From Hirudinaria manillensis (taxonomy: Eukaryota > Annelida > Clitellata > Hirudinida > Hirudinidae), in contig CM067529.1 of assembly GCA_034509925.1 (NCBI GenBank), positions 8,497,501-8,561,500 on the forward strand: DNA of 64,000 nt, given 5' to 3'. Positions 12,641-23,650 of the stretch are shown here, piece after piece. Numbering within the stretch: the stretch's first letter is position 1; every line of letters starts with the position of its first letter. The position numbers and the translations under genes are program-made. Under the pieces are notes generated by a model that was given only the letters and a program-made list of their open reading frames with translations, was not told where the DNA came from and ran no database searches.

Positions 12641-13540
12641 TAACTAGCTACCCTTCTTACAAATGGGAGACCACCCCGTCCCATTCTTCCAAGCTGAGGC
12701 CCGATTGAAAAAAGCGGTCCGCAAGGACTTCCTGGGCAAGCTCCACGGCCAAAAGAGCCAGGGAACAGTCTCCAGGTGCGCTTCTCAGTCGGCCCTCAGC
12801 AACCACTTTATCCTTAAGGGAACCTACTGCTCCTTTGCCGACTGGAGATTCATCCACAAGGCTAGAATCAACGTGCTGGCCACCAAAAGCCAGCCCTGGG
12901 TTAAGGACGACCGCAGCTGTCGCAGATGCGGCGCCGAAAGCGAAACCCTGTCCCACATTCTGTGCGGATGCAAACCCAATCTGGCAATTGCCACTATCCG
13001 TCATAACACCATAGTTGACGAGATCGTTAAGTTGATTCCGGCGACTAAACTACACCTGAATCAACAGGTTCCCTTAACTCTTTCGCCCCTCCGCCCAGAT
13101 ATAGTCTCTTTCAACCCCTCCAGCAAAAAGGAAGTCATTATAGATGTAAAACGACGCCGATGCGCTGGAGACGGTTAGAGAAATTCAATAAATACCAGGG
13201 AATAGCCCAGGAACTTACGTCCCTCGGCTTCCATGTTCACGTAGGTGCAGTCGTCGTAGGAGCACTCGGCTCCTTCGATGACGAAAACCTCGTTTCCTTT
13301 AAGGCCTTAGGCATTCGCGGCTGGAGGCAATTGGAGGGCCACGGGGCTGTCGAAGAAGGTGGTGAGTAGCAACATCACGCACTCACGCCTGATTTACAAC
13401 ATCCACGTGCACCACCAGCCAAAGTCCTCAGGGACTAGACAAAAAGAATAGACCAAATGGCGCGCCCGATCAGGAGTCCGCCTCTCTTATAATCTTCGAG
13501 TCCCCAAGTCGCGGACAGTAGCTACGAATTTAGCATATAA
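12640..13540 (+). mobile_element. R2-like LINE 3' end (zinc knuckle plus RLE endonuclease)
   Basis: GC-rich block that contrasts with its AT-rich surroundings. An open stretch from 12648 to 13178 encodes the C-terminal region of an R2-type protein: the zinc knuckle CRRCGAESETLSHILCGC, followed by the restriction-like endonuclease core with RPDIVSF and EVIIDVKRR. The remaining C-terminus (KYQGIAQELTSLGFHVHVG and on) continues in another frame from about 13180 to 13369, so one frameshift separates the parts. The reverse transcriptase is absent, so the copy is 5' truncated at about 12640. No 28S rDNA flanks it, although canonical R2 targets 28S genes. It belongs to a different subfamily from the LINE copies at 21, 31 and 45 kb. 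Confidence 0.8.
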
Positions 13541-13785
13541 AATGCGACCAAAATTTATTAATTTGTTGTAAAAATAAAAGCGATTCAATCTACAATAGGC
13601 CCCTTATCAGATACTGGTTGAAACATCATCAGTCATGGATGAAGCGCCAGTACAACTTATTGCCATTTTTATTAATAATGTACGAAACTTTTCTGCTGAA
13701 AATTTCCCCTTGAGTCCCTTGGAATAAAAATTCATCAATCCTTCTTCGATAGTTATGGAGGTTTCCCAAATTACCTGGATTTTTC

Positions 13786-14273
13786 TTACCATATTCCTCT
13801 GTAGTTCTTCGAAAGTTTCTCATGACTCTTTTAAAATGTAGGAGCCCGTTGGAAATATCGGAAATTGAATAACTTACTTTCATGAACGACTTAATCTTAC
13901 CTAATTCATGTTCGACTTGTCGTACTTTCTTTTCCACGTTCTTTGCAGTCAAATAAGACTTAATTTGTTCTAACTGATGTACTTTATATAGCTAGTAAAA
14001 TAACTTCCCCCAATAGACCCCCACGAAATAATTGATTATGCAAACTTATAACACCTGTTAAACGGCCATGCTGATTTGATTTCCTGCCAAAACATAATGA
14101 ATTCATTTATAATAAGATTTTACACTATGATTTAAATTACATAGCCAAATTTCATAACACGAAATTAATAGTTACGAAAGTTATGCCGAAAATGTGTTCC
14201 ACCCAAAGACACTACCGCACTCGGTTGAGCGGAAACTCTGCATAAAATATAATTTTAACCTTCCTGAATCCAT
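13786..14273 (-). CDS. Possible small 4-exon protein, basic coiled-coil type
   Basis: Exons on the minus strand at 14273-14221, 14083-14053, 13991-13878 and 13827-13786 join through GT-AG introns of 137, 61 and 50 bases with consistent phase, giving 79 residues. The N-terminus (MDSGRLKLYFMQSFRSTE) is basic and hydroxylated, as in a mitochondrial presequence. The middle (YLTAKNVEKKVRQVEHELGK) is charged and probably helical, and the protein ends KNYRGIW. I do not recognise the family. Against it: the exons are short and the splice sites were chosen by hand. Reading straight through the third intron also leaves an open frame of 107 codons (13952-13629). It lies between the receptor and CENP-C genes, in the same orientation as both. 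Confidence 0.4.
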
Positions 14274-14792
14274 TGTGTACCAAGGCGATGGCACCTTATT
14301 AAACCTAAATTCGATTTAAAATATTAAGACTTTAACCAGCTATTTTTGATACCCAATATAATTCATAAGTTTGCCACATTACATCACACAAATTTGGGAA
14401 ATGCAAAACGAAAATCTGGGTAGATTTCAAGAAAATTTGTTAGCACTTCAACCGTTATCAAGCACATCTAACACTAAAAATCGAAGTTTAGGTTATTTAG
14501 AATTCTCCAGCACAAAAAATTGGACTTCCACAGACATGCAGCTTGTAATCTAGATGTTAACAGAGCTGGCAAATCACAAAATTTCAAAATGCAAAAATTC
14601 ATCTTTAGTGCATTTGCACCAACTCGTGCGAAGTTCCAACAAATCTCATGGATTTGAAATTCAGCATCCCCACAAATAAACAGACAATTATTAGCTGTAT
14701 TTTTAATAAAATTAAAAACTACCAAGAACAAAGTGATAAAGAAAGTGCAGAATAGAAAGCAGAGAATTAACATGTCCAAATCAGCATTCAGT

Positions 14793-17700
14793 TTATGAAA
14801 TAGGAACAAGCGGTCCCTGGAAGAACTTTGTCCAAGCCTTGCTTATAAAATAAGTCAAGCGAGCATCTTCATTTCTCAGATTCTTGATTCCATAAACATT
14901 ACCTGGAATAGAAAACACTTAATCATAACTTTAGATATTTATAAAAGAAACTAAAAGAATAAATTATTCTTCATCCACAAACCTGGAATGACACAAAAAA
15001 TGTCATCCGTCTCAACAATGAATGAGCTCTCATGAATTGTGACTTCAACTTTTCCTTTGTGAATGAAGAAAAACTGCAATAATTAAATTATTGAATGAAT
15101 GAATACCTGTGACTAAGGCATTAAATCAAATTACATACAATGATATCAGTCTTGAGACATTGAACCCTTTTCTCTTGAAGTGGTCTAATTTCCAAATGAC
15201 CACAACTGATACCCCCCAGCTTCAGAGGCTGTATCATTACAACAGGGTCTTTGTCTGTTGCAAGCTCCCTGGTATGGCAACACACTTTGTCATACTGATT
15301 GTACTTGAAGAAGCATGCTGTTCAATTACAATATCAACTTAAGTTGGATACAATTCTATCTCAATAAAAATATATCTTACGTAGGGCTATAACTTTCTGG
15401 GTAAAAGGATCAATGATTTCAACAACATTGCTCTTCTGACTCAGAAGATTCTCATTAACAGGAATGTGCACTGACAGCTCTCCTCTCTTCATCTTCTCTT
15501 CTCTTTCAGCCTTCCTGGCCATTCTCCTGACTTTTTTAAGGAAAAAATTATTCTTAGTAGATTCACGTGCCAGTTTAGTATTACCAGAGATTTTGAAGTT
15601 TGAAAATACAATGTACCAATGCGATGAATTGGTTTTGGAGTTTTTTGGGGTGTTGTTATGCCATCCACAGTCCAGCCTGCAAAAAATTGATCAAAGATAG
15701 CAAGCCAAACCCATCACATTTTATTCAAATTTAGAACTCAATATACAAATTCAATATAGAGCAAAAGTTACCATCAGCAGACAATTTGTATTTTATCCTT
15801 TCATTTTTGTACCACTGTAATGGCTCAACACGTGTCCTCTTTGACCTCCGCAAGCCCATCTCTTCCTGTTCGGGTACAACTACAAGTATTTTTAAAACAA
15901 AATTAAAATCAAATGAGATATGTGATAAGGAATCACGCCTCACAAATTCTCTTTTTCTTCATTGAAGCGTTCTTGAATGTTGTTTCATAGTAATGTAAAG
16001 GCTCAGCTTCATTGTAATCAGGAAGCATAGTTGATGTTGCTTCAGGTGTATTTTCAGCTTAGAATAAGTAGATTCTAATTAGACTTTCACTCAAAGCATT
16101 CACAAAAACAAAACAGACTTGACTGCCTGGCATCTGTATGGTTGAATGTAACACTTTTTCTTGTCTGTTTTCTCTTAGGTTGCAAGTTCTGTGAAACAAT
16201 AAGGGGATCACAAGAGGCACCTGAATTAAGGAAGACATTTATGGATAAGAAATGATTCTATGTAAAAAATATACATTAACATGACATTCTAAACCTGATA
16301 ATCCAACTTCAGGGTCAGCCAAAGGGGAAGCAAATTCAGGCATTGATGTTATGCTAACAGTTCTCCTCTTAGATTCTGTTACCGTAACACTTTTTCTTGG
16401 CTGCTTATTCTTGGGTTCAATGCTTTGCGAGACTATCAGGGGATCACAAGAAGCAACTTAATTAAGTAGGATAGTCAAAATAAGTTGAAATCCCTACTCA
16501 AAATGCATATTAATACAACATCCTAAACCTGGTGATCCAACTTGGGGGGCAGGCAGAGGAGAAGCAACTCCATGTATCGATGCTGTGCTAGCAGTTTCCT
16601 TCCCAGATTCTGTCATTGTAACACATTTTTTTGTAACACTTTTTCTTGACTTCTTCTCTGGTTCAAAGCTCTGTGAAACTGTTAGGGGATCACAAAAAGC
16701 AACTTAATTAAGTAAGTCAGAATATGTAAAAACACTATGCAAAGTGCATATTAATATAATATTCCAAACCTAGTGATCCAGCTTCAGGGACAGGCAAAGG
16801 AGAAGCCATTCCATGTATAGATGTTGTATTAGTAGTTGTACTATTATTTCTTCTTACTGCTGGAGTTGAAGTACAAAACCTGGATTTCTTCTGAGGTGGA
16901 AATATTGGAGTGAGATTTAAAGACCCCTCTGCAGTCCCCTCCAATCTATTTGAATCAATACTACTGCTCTTTATTGAAAGTTTACTTTTCTTTTTTTGGT
17001 CAGTGAATAAATCACATCTTTTCTTTCTTCTTCTCTTCTTTTTCAGTATATTCTTAATTGAGACATCCACACTTTGAAAAAAATCAATAATTTACATCAA
17101 AAGAAACTGAATTGGCAGGATGTATTCCTAACCTGGTCAATGATCCATTTGCCACAGTACTGCTGCTTTGCCCCAAGGTCACTTGATTGGTACCATTATT
17201 CAATGAAAAGTCAGTTCTGCCATCTGCCTTGCCACATGTTGCCTCAATTGCTCTACCATTTTCATCACTACCTATTTCTGCCACTTCAATGCTATTAAGC
17301 ACTTCAGAAGGCCCAATATCGCCACTACTATTTCCAGTACCTTTTTGATTTTCTAATAAGTTACTTCTAGCAGGTTTCTGCAATCTGCAAGAGATTCATG
17401 TTGGTTAATGTAACTTATAATCAATTACAAACATTGAATATCTAGTTAATAACCCAAAAAGTTCCATACTAAGACTAGCCAAGTATGTTTTGATTGTGTC
17501 TGCTAGGTATGTTTTTACTTCTATTTAACTATTTTAAATAATCTCACAAACTATTTCAAACACTATGGTGAATGATAATAAGAGGTGTTAGTGATTTTAG
17601 TTGAAGATTTAAATTATTACTACTTTATCGTTGCCCAGGTAATAAAGGTAATAAAGTTTATTTTCTTATTTATGTAGAGAAACAGAATATTGCATATTTT

Positions 17701-18707
17701 TGGTGACATATTCCAATTTTCAACAGTTAACTAAACAGGGGACTTGGAGATGGCAGTTAAACCAATAAGCAATACCTTATCACTAATGAAATTAAAAATA
17801 GAATTTTCTGTCAAAGTTTCCTTAACAATATAAGAATAGTGAAGTCAAGAGACACTATAATAATATAAAGATTGACAAAATGGTCATGAACATTCAGAGT
17901 TTGTTTAATCAATATCATATAAGGAAAATACTCTAGAAAACAACATCTTATTCAATTCAGATACTTAAATGACTGTGCAACTTACTCATTAGATGAACAA
18001 TCTTTGATTGTTTGGCAAGATAAACTTTCTGAACCCTGCATGGCTTCTTTATTATGGAGATGTTTGCCATCTTCTTGCCTGAAAGCATCACGTTCCTCTC
18101 CTAAAAGCTGATTGTTTTTGAGTAGTGTTGAGTTCTGCCTTTGTGATACACTTGAGGTCTCTAAGCGAACACGAGTATTGTTTGGATTGACAACCCCAAC
18201 ATTGCTTGAATATTTCATGCTGCGCAATTTCATCCCATTGGACCCTCTACCATCAGATAAACTGGTTTTATTGCTGGTTGACAAAGGAGAAAGAGATGCC
18301 ATAGTGATCTGATTCTGGAAAGAGATAAATTGCTTCAATGTTAACTAATTCATATTTGTTTACTATTATTCATGAGTTACCCTTTTTCCACAAGGAAACT
18401 TTTGAGAGTTACGCTGATTCTCTTTTACCGATGTTCCCGATGAATCACTTTCAATTGTACCTGCATATTTTATGTCATCAACGTCGTAAATTATTTATGT
18501 TATTCAACTTACTGGTCTCTGTGAAATAATCAGAAAACATTTCAATATCATGTTCATCCACTCGAATATTTTTGCCAGCTCTCACATCTTTCTTTGTCCG
18601 TCTTTGAAAAGAAATCCAAATTTAAGAAAGCTAGACAGCAATTAAACATTTTAATTAACTTACGGTCCTTCTATCACCCTCCCTAGCACTCCACCTTCTT
18701 TAGACAT
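14793..18707 (-). CDS. CENPC: Centromere protein C (CENP-C), 16 exons
   Basis: Inner-kinetochore protein that links CENP-A nucleosomes to the Mis12 complex; 781 residues. Exons (minus): 18707-18664, 18601-18513, 18460-18381, 18314-17986, 17384-17133, 17071-16770, 16702-16529, 16456-16295, 16220-16119, 16057-15944, 15879-15772, 15676-15617, 15530-15381, 15317-15139, 15073-14983, 14902-14793. All are GT-AG with matching phase. Identification rests on the CENP-C signature LRRSKRTRVEPLQWY followed by NERIKYK near residues 557-580, and on a C-terminal cupin dimerisation domain (residues about 660-781) with KGKVEVTIHESSF, DDIFCVIPGNVYGIKNLRNE. The N-terminus, with a conserved basic stretch before EMFSDYF, resembles the Mis12-binding start of vertebrate CENP-C. 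The centre is low-complexity and Ser/Lys-rich and includes a run of duplicated exons. The 86-base intron between 15617 and 15530 is the least certain junction. Confidence 0.93.
16119..16702 (-). repeat. CENPC: Three tandem homologous exons inside CENP-C
   Basis: Exons 16702-16529, 16456-16295 and 16220-16119 encode related units. Each begins with a version of ASCDPLIVSQS followed by EPKxKxxRKSVT. The first two end in a version of ASPLxxPExGS, which also closes the preceding exon (SIHGMASPLPVPEAGS). The intervening introns are also alike, with acceptors in 'ttaattaag' or 'ttaattcag' and donors starting 'gttta'. Local tandem duplication of an exon-intron unit is the simplest explanation. All units stay in phase 1. 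Confidence 0.8.
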
Positions 18708-19289
18708 AATGATAGATCAATCTTTATGCTGCAATAATCGTGAATAAAATCAACCTTACGAATGCAAAATAAAAGCAAGCTATTAGAAATCTAAATAGTT
18801 TCCTATTTGAAAAATTTAACACATATTTAGCTTTCTGAATTCCCAACTTTTACTTTAAATACTCTAAAGATTTTAAATGAACTCATATCAACATTGCACT
18901 GGGCTAATTTTCCAAGCTATTAGACCTCAGTGTTTTTAACGCATCTTGGTTACATCTATGGCAAAAGTAGACGGTTTAAATTAAAAACTAATTTGTGCTA
19001 GGCCAGACTTTAGACATTAAGCGCTCTTGTGAAACTATTACATCAAAAGATAAGCATCCAACATTTCACGGATAACCTTGCTAGAAAGTGCAACGTAGTC
19101 GAATTTCACGACGTTCCTATCAAAAATAAAAAGTAGCGATAAAAGATGAACGAGTGAAAACACAAAGAATTAAATTAAGCGATATAAACAACATTGAAGA
19201 ACTCGAAGACTTAGTAATAAAAACCAAAACTAGACATTACGAAGTAGCCGCGCAGAGCGATTCGGGCTCCTTATTGGTAGGTTTAAAAC
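18708..19289. other. CENPC: Upstream flank of CENP-C
   Basis: Presumed promoter side of CENP-C. No TATA box or recognisable binding site stands out, and I see no gene or repeat. Confidence 0.4.
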
Positions 19290-19956
19290 ATAAGCTTATT
19301 TTCATTAACATATGTTAACCGATTGGTTGGGATAAGGAAAACAGGGCAAAAGCGCTTATGTGGGAAGGTCCAAATAAATTCGAATTTTAAGTTGTTGAAA
19401 TAATGTTCTATTGAGCAAACGTCTTTAAAATTACTAAGTTTTTGTCTTTGGTAACTTCGGACAGGACAGGATATTAAAAGATTCATGAATACATTTCGAT
19501 ATTTTCAATGTAATTATAAGCTAACATCCGTCAATTAATATTTACTACTTTTTAAGTCTGAAGTTGATCAGATTTTACCAGTAATCGTCGTGATTGTTCC
19601 AGAGTCTGCTAATAGCCTTTCCATTCACAATCTCTGATTAAGCAAATTCTCCATCGGCAGTGCCTATACCTTTGTTCTCTCAACTTGCATCAATTGCAAC
19701 TTGCACAACAGCTGGTCTGGACCCAACTTTATTTGATAGTTGATTCAAACGACTTGAAGAGATTGGGACGATGAAGTTAAGTTGCTAGCGAGCCTTTTTG
19801 CCTATAAGCTTATTTTCATTAACATATGTTAACCGATTGGTTGGGATAAGGAAAACAGGGCAAGAGCGCTTATGTGGGAAGGTCCAAATAAATTCGAATT
19901 TTAAGTTGTTGAAATAATGTTCTATTGAGCAAACGTCTTTAAAATTACTAAGTTTT
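19290..19956. repeat. 153-bp direct repeat pair, 514 bp apart
   Basis: Bases 19290-19442 and 19804-19956 are almost identical: I see one difference, 'aaaagcgc' against 'aagagcgc'. Both begin with the palindrome 'ataagcttat' and contain 'aacatatgtt'. The 361 bp between them are unique. Right after the second copy is a strong hairpin, 'ggttgcttt' paired with 'aaagcaacc'. The repeat ends lack TG...CA, so this is not an obvious LTR pair; a recent local duplication or a small non-coding element are both possible. Confidence 0.85.
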
Positions 19957-20368
19957 GAAGGTTGCTTTAAAAAGCAACCGCGCAAGTAAAAGATCAATAT
20001 TGCTTCGAAAGTATATTTTATATTAGCTAAAAATATTTAGCACCAAATTTACTCGTTACGATGAACAAAAATAAGTATGCACTGATTGAAAACGTCCAAA
20101 TTTCGACGCCAAATCTGTCTTAAACCTATTGTCAACCGATTGACCGGATCTTACTGACAAAAATCGTTCGGACGATGAATATGCACGAACCTTTGTTTAG
20201 GGGCGTGATTTCATTTTTAACATTTAAAACTCCCAAAATTAATATCAATTTGATTTATTTTAAATTATGGGGAACAGAATTTTTTTACAACTGCAACAAT
20301 TCAATTTCGGAACTAACAAAAAAGTAATCACTTAAAATTAAACTTTTTAGCGCAGTGGGGTCGGCCAC

Positions 20369-20809
20369 TGTCAGGGACCTGTCTCCAGGGAAGTAATTAA
20401 TAGTTATTGTCTTGTATTTTTAAGACTTGATCAGGTTAATACTTTCCCAGGATTCGTTGGTGAGGTTTGATTAAGGAATGCAATGGAACATTCCACGGAA
20501 TTTGATTGGTAGAATGGGCAAAGTTGACCGGGAGTATAAATAGGAAGGAGAGTGAATGTCGAGGATTTTTTTGAGTGTGCGAGTCCAGATGAAGATTTGT
20601 GCGAGTTGGAGTAAAAGTGTAGCGTGCGAGTCTGAGGCTGATAGTGTGTGCTCTAACGTTACATGGACCTTACTAAGATTGCCGTATAGATACTAAGGTA
20701 GTGATTTGATAATAAATTAAGTTATATTGCTCTGTGAAGGGGCGAGTTTAACTTAAAACTTCGATAAAGTTACGTTCTCTCCACGAGTGTACGAGTGAGG
20801 GACGTGACA
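20369..20809 (+). mobile_element. Solo LTR (fossil)
   Basis: A 441-bp block starts TGTCAGGGACC and ends GGGACGTGACA, giving TG...CA ends. It carries a TATA box ('tataaa' at 20535) about 180 bases before a polyadenylation signal ('aataaa' at 20711), the order expected of an LTR. The flanking five bases are gccac on the left and gccat on the right, a target duplication with one change. No internal region or partner LTR is present, so it is a solo LTR of moderate age; the superfamily cannot be told. Confidence 0.6.
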
Positions 20810-22364
20810 GCCATCTTTGGATAACAATTGTCACGTTAACATGCCGAATAACGTACTTCTAAAGCATTCTGCGTGCCAACAACCTCTTATTTTATTAGTT
20901 TAGCGACACAATCAATAAGTAATAAAACTTCTACACTAATACTCCAAAAAGGTTGCAGCATTCTGCAGCATTTAACCAAATCAACAAAGTCTAATATACA
21001 ATCTAAGTTGCTTTGATCTTCCCCAAAGATTTTTTATTTTTTTTTATTATGTTATGTCATCAACATGTCAATGAAAATCACTACGAGTGCCAACAAGGCT
21101 GGTACATTTGCCATAGATTGCTGACCCTTGGGCCACAGTATAAACTAAATTTAGAGTTAAAAAGCACTCGAAGACCGAGGTTCCAATAACTGAGGATATT
21201 GGAACTGCGAGGCACTAAGGTCATAAGCTAGCCTCTTGCCTTAGACGAGGATATAAATGACAAAGTTGTTATATAGCTGATGCTGTCACTGAATACTTCG
21301 TAGTTGTATTACAAACACACAATTAAGACCGTCACGCAGTGGGATGGAACCACTTCCAGAAATGGTCCCAGGCCAGCTCATCGACCAGAGGTGCGATGAT
21401 TGGCCAGGAGAGGAGACAGAAAGAGGAACAAGATCGAGTCACAAAGGCCATACAGTTAGCACAACAGGGTAAGTGGACAACCTGGGAGGATGTGATCCAA
21501 CGGTCCCTTACCTGGAGCGATTTATGATCAGTTGCCTTCCAAGGACAATTTAAGGAGGTGGGGGTTAGTAGAAGACGCCAAATGCGGACTCTGTGACGGA
21601 ACCGAGACATTGCATCATGTGCTCAGCAACTGCACATACGCCCTTGCCCATGGTCGATATACGTGGCGACACAATCAGGTCCTTCGAGAATTGTGTGAGG
21701 CCACCAAAGCAGCAGTAACCAGAGCAAACTCGCGCGCAATCTCCAAGCAGCGGAAGATTTACTTCCTGCGCGAGGGCCACGCACACCTCTGCAGAAAGCG
21801 ATGTAAAACGCCAAAAAAGGACATCCTTGCAGAGGCAAACGATTGGACAGTCGCAGCCGACTTATAAGGAATGAGGCACTATCCCCAGGTGCTGATTGAG
21901 AGTGGCAAGAGGCCGGATATGGTCTTGATATCACCGTCGTCAGATGCCATCATTTTGGTGGAGTTGACGGTCCCATGGGAGGACAGAATGCAATATAGCA
22001 ATGCGCTGAAAGCGGAAAAGTATGCAGATCTGGCGGTGGACCTGGAAGCGAAAGGGTTCAGAATTGACCTCTTCCCAATAGAAGTTGGCGCAAGGGGCGT
22101 AGTCGGCAAGTCGACCTACGCATTCCTCACGAATGTCTGAAGCGGCGGAGGCAGCTTCGTTCTGGATCTGGCAAATGAGGCAAGGAAACATCTTCGGATG
22201 CCACAGGCGAAAGGACCGGAAAAAGCCGCCGATCTCCGGTCAGAATAAATCCACCAAAGCAATTCATCGCCCGAGAGGCGCGGAGCTGGTGACGGAAATG
22301 TCTGTTGCCGCGCGCCGCTTGAAATTTAAAGCCCAAGTCGATACTGTTGGGCGGCAGGGATGAC

Positions 22365-22510
22365 GGAAAGAAGGCCACTGAGAGTCGCAGGGGCTAGGTG
22401 GCGTCGCTTCAGCGGCTGAGTGCAGCGACGAAAGAAGCCAACGAGAGCTTTCGATAGTCGCTCCAGTCTGGCACGTGATGGCATAAAGAGGCCAATGAGA
22501 GCCTTCCAAA
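22365..22510 (+). repeat. Short repeated module in the LINE 3' tail
   Basis: Three imperfect units, 'aaagaaggccactgagag', 'aaagaagccaacgagagctt' and 'aaagaggccaatgagagcct', begin near 22368, 22432 and 22486. They are spaced about 64 and 54 bases apart. A worn copy of the same pattern occurs at 39058-39200. Confidence 0.55.
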
Positions 22511-22550
22511 GCCTAAGCTTTTGAGTTCGCACATGGAAACCGACAGGGAC

Positions 22551-22569
22551 ATCCGGCTGATCACCGGAT
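22551..22569 (+). other. Conserved hairpin in the LINE 3' tail
   Basis: The sequence atccggctgatcaccggat is a 6-bp perfect stem with a 7-base loop, preceded by 'cagggac' and followed by 'gcggccca'. The copy at 46986-47004 keeps a stem (atccgcttgatcgccggat) and the same flanks. Conservation between diverged copies suggests it could be the RNA structure read by the element's reverse transcriptase, which is inference. Confidence 0.5.
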
Positions 22570-23009
22570 GCGGCCCACCCCCGGAGAACGTCAGGGGTTT
22601 CAAAGGGCCGAAACGTTCGAAGATGGGGGACCTTCTCTGAGGATCCCTGTCGGAAAGCTCCGAGGAGGAGTTTCCGTCAATTAAGCCCCCATTATAAGAA
22701 AATTTTATTATTTATTTTATCCATAAAAAGCAAAGAGCGATTTTTAATTTCATTTTTTGACTAGTAGTAATCCATCGTTTTATTGGTAAATTTGAAGTAA
22801 TAAATTCTACGTGTTTTATATTTGTAAGGCACTAATGATGGACTTTTCCATTAAAAATTAACCTTGTTATAGAGATCATTTTTTCGACTGGAACTGAGCT
22901 GTGAATGACAAGGGAGTGATCAAGTTGATTCTTTTCAGCTGGGAGAGTATTCGTCATCCATTTCTTCCTCGAATACTTTAGTGTGTTCGTGATGCGATTC
23001 AAGGAGGTA

Positions 23010-23650
23010 AGAAGTCATATCCAGACGGACCGTCACGTAGTCGGTTGAAACCATTTCCAAAAATGGAAAGAGAGGAGACGAAAAGAGTAAGATCGAGTCA
23101 AAAAAGCCTTACAATTACCACAGCAGGATAAATGGGAAGCGATCCAGAGATCCCTTACCTGGTAGAATGTGAACATGACGTGTGAAAGATGATCCCCTCC
23201 GACTGGCTTTACAGATAAGGTCGGTACAACCAGTTGTCCTCCAAGGATAATTTTCGAAGGTAGGAGATGAGAAGATTGAACCGAAACATTGCACTATGAG
23301 CTCAGCATTTATGTGTACACCCTTGCCAAAGGTCGGTACACGTGGCGATACAATCAGTAGCGTGCGAGGCCACAAAAGCGGCAGTTTCCAGAACTAACTA
23401 GCGCACAATTACCAAACAATTGCCTTTTTATGCGAGGTCTTCGCACACCTTTAAAAAAAGCGATGTCAAGAAGGAGGCAAAAATTGGTGATAAATGAAAG
23501 TGGTAAGAGGACGGATGTGGTGCTTATGCCACTTTCAACATATGCCAACATCTTGGTGGCCACCGCAGAAAGACCGAAGAAAGCCGTCGATCTACGGTCT
23601 CGTTAATCGACCGGGGCTACGGGGTCAGTGCTTGATTAAATAAGAAGGAG
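23010..23650 (+). mobile_element. Heavily decayed R2-like LINE copy
   Basis: Parallels the 21.3-kb copy in order and orientation: 'accgtcacg...', 'gaaaccatttccaaaaatgg', 'aagatcgagtcaaaaaagcc', 'gatccagagatcccttacct', 'gaaacattgcactatgagct' and 'ggtcggtacacgtggcgata' each have a match in 21320-21680. Many substitutions and small deletions show it is much older than the neighbour. Confidence 0.65.

Larger units (their letters stand above)
21320..22690 (+). mobile_element. R2-like LINE, 3' portion with full 3' tail
   Basis: GC-rich block encoding the C-terminal region of a restriction-like-endonuclease LINE in pieces. A linker region (DVIQRSLTW) comes first, then the zinc knuckle CGLCDGTETLHHVLSNC (21595-21645), then the endonuclease core (RPDMVLIS, then VELTVPWEDRM) and the C-terminal motif IEVGARGVVGKSTYAF (about 22080-22125). 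Stops at about 21525 and 21865 and a truncated 5' end make it inactive. The 3' tail holds a repeated module (22368-22510) and a hairpin (22551-22569) also found in the copy at 45-47 kb. Confidence 0.8.

Noticed and set aside
12657-13004. Minus-strand open frame of 115 codons over the R2-like block
   Set aside because: It is the shadow of the plus-strand nuclease reading frame, in GC-rich DNA where open antisense frames are common.
12640-13540. Ribosomal RNA next to the R2-like element
   Set aside because: No conserved 28S words are present on either side.
13607-13792. Alternative minus-strand reading continuing past the stop of the possible small gene
   Set aside because: It needs reading through a donor-like site and changing frame; the spliced model with a stop at 13786 is simpler, though itself unproven.
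18112-18529. Plus-strand open frames over the CENP-C exons
   Set aside because: They are antisense shadows of confirmed CENP-C coding exons.
20340-20830. Protein-coding gene with a TATA promoter
   Set aside because: TATA box, poly(A) signal, TG...CA ends and a near-perfect 5-bp duplication are better explained by a solo LTR, and no open frame follows.
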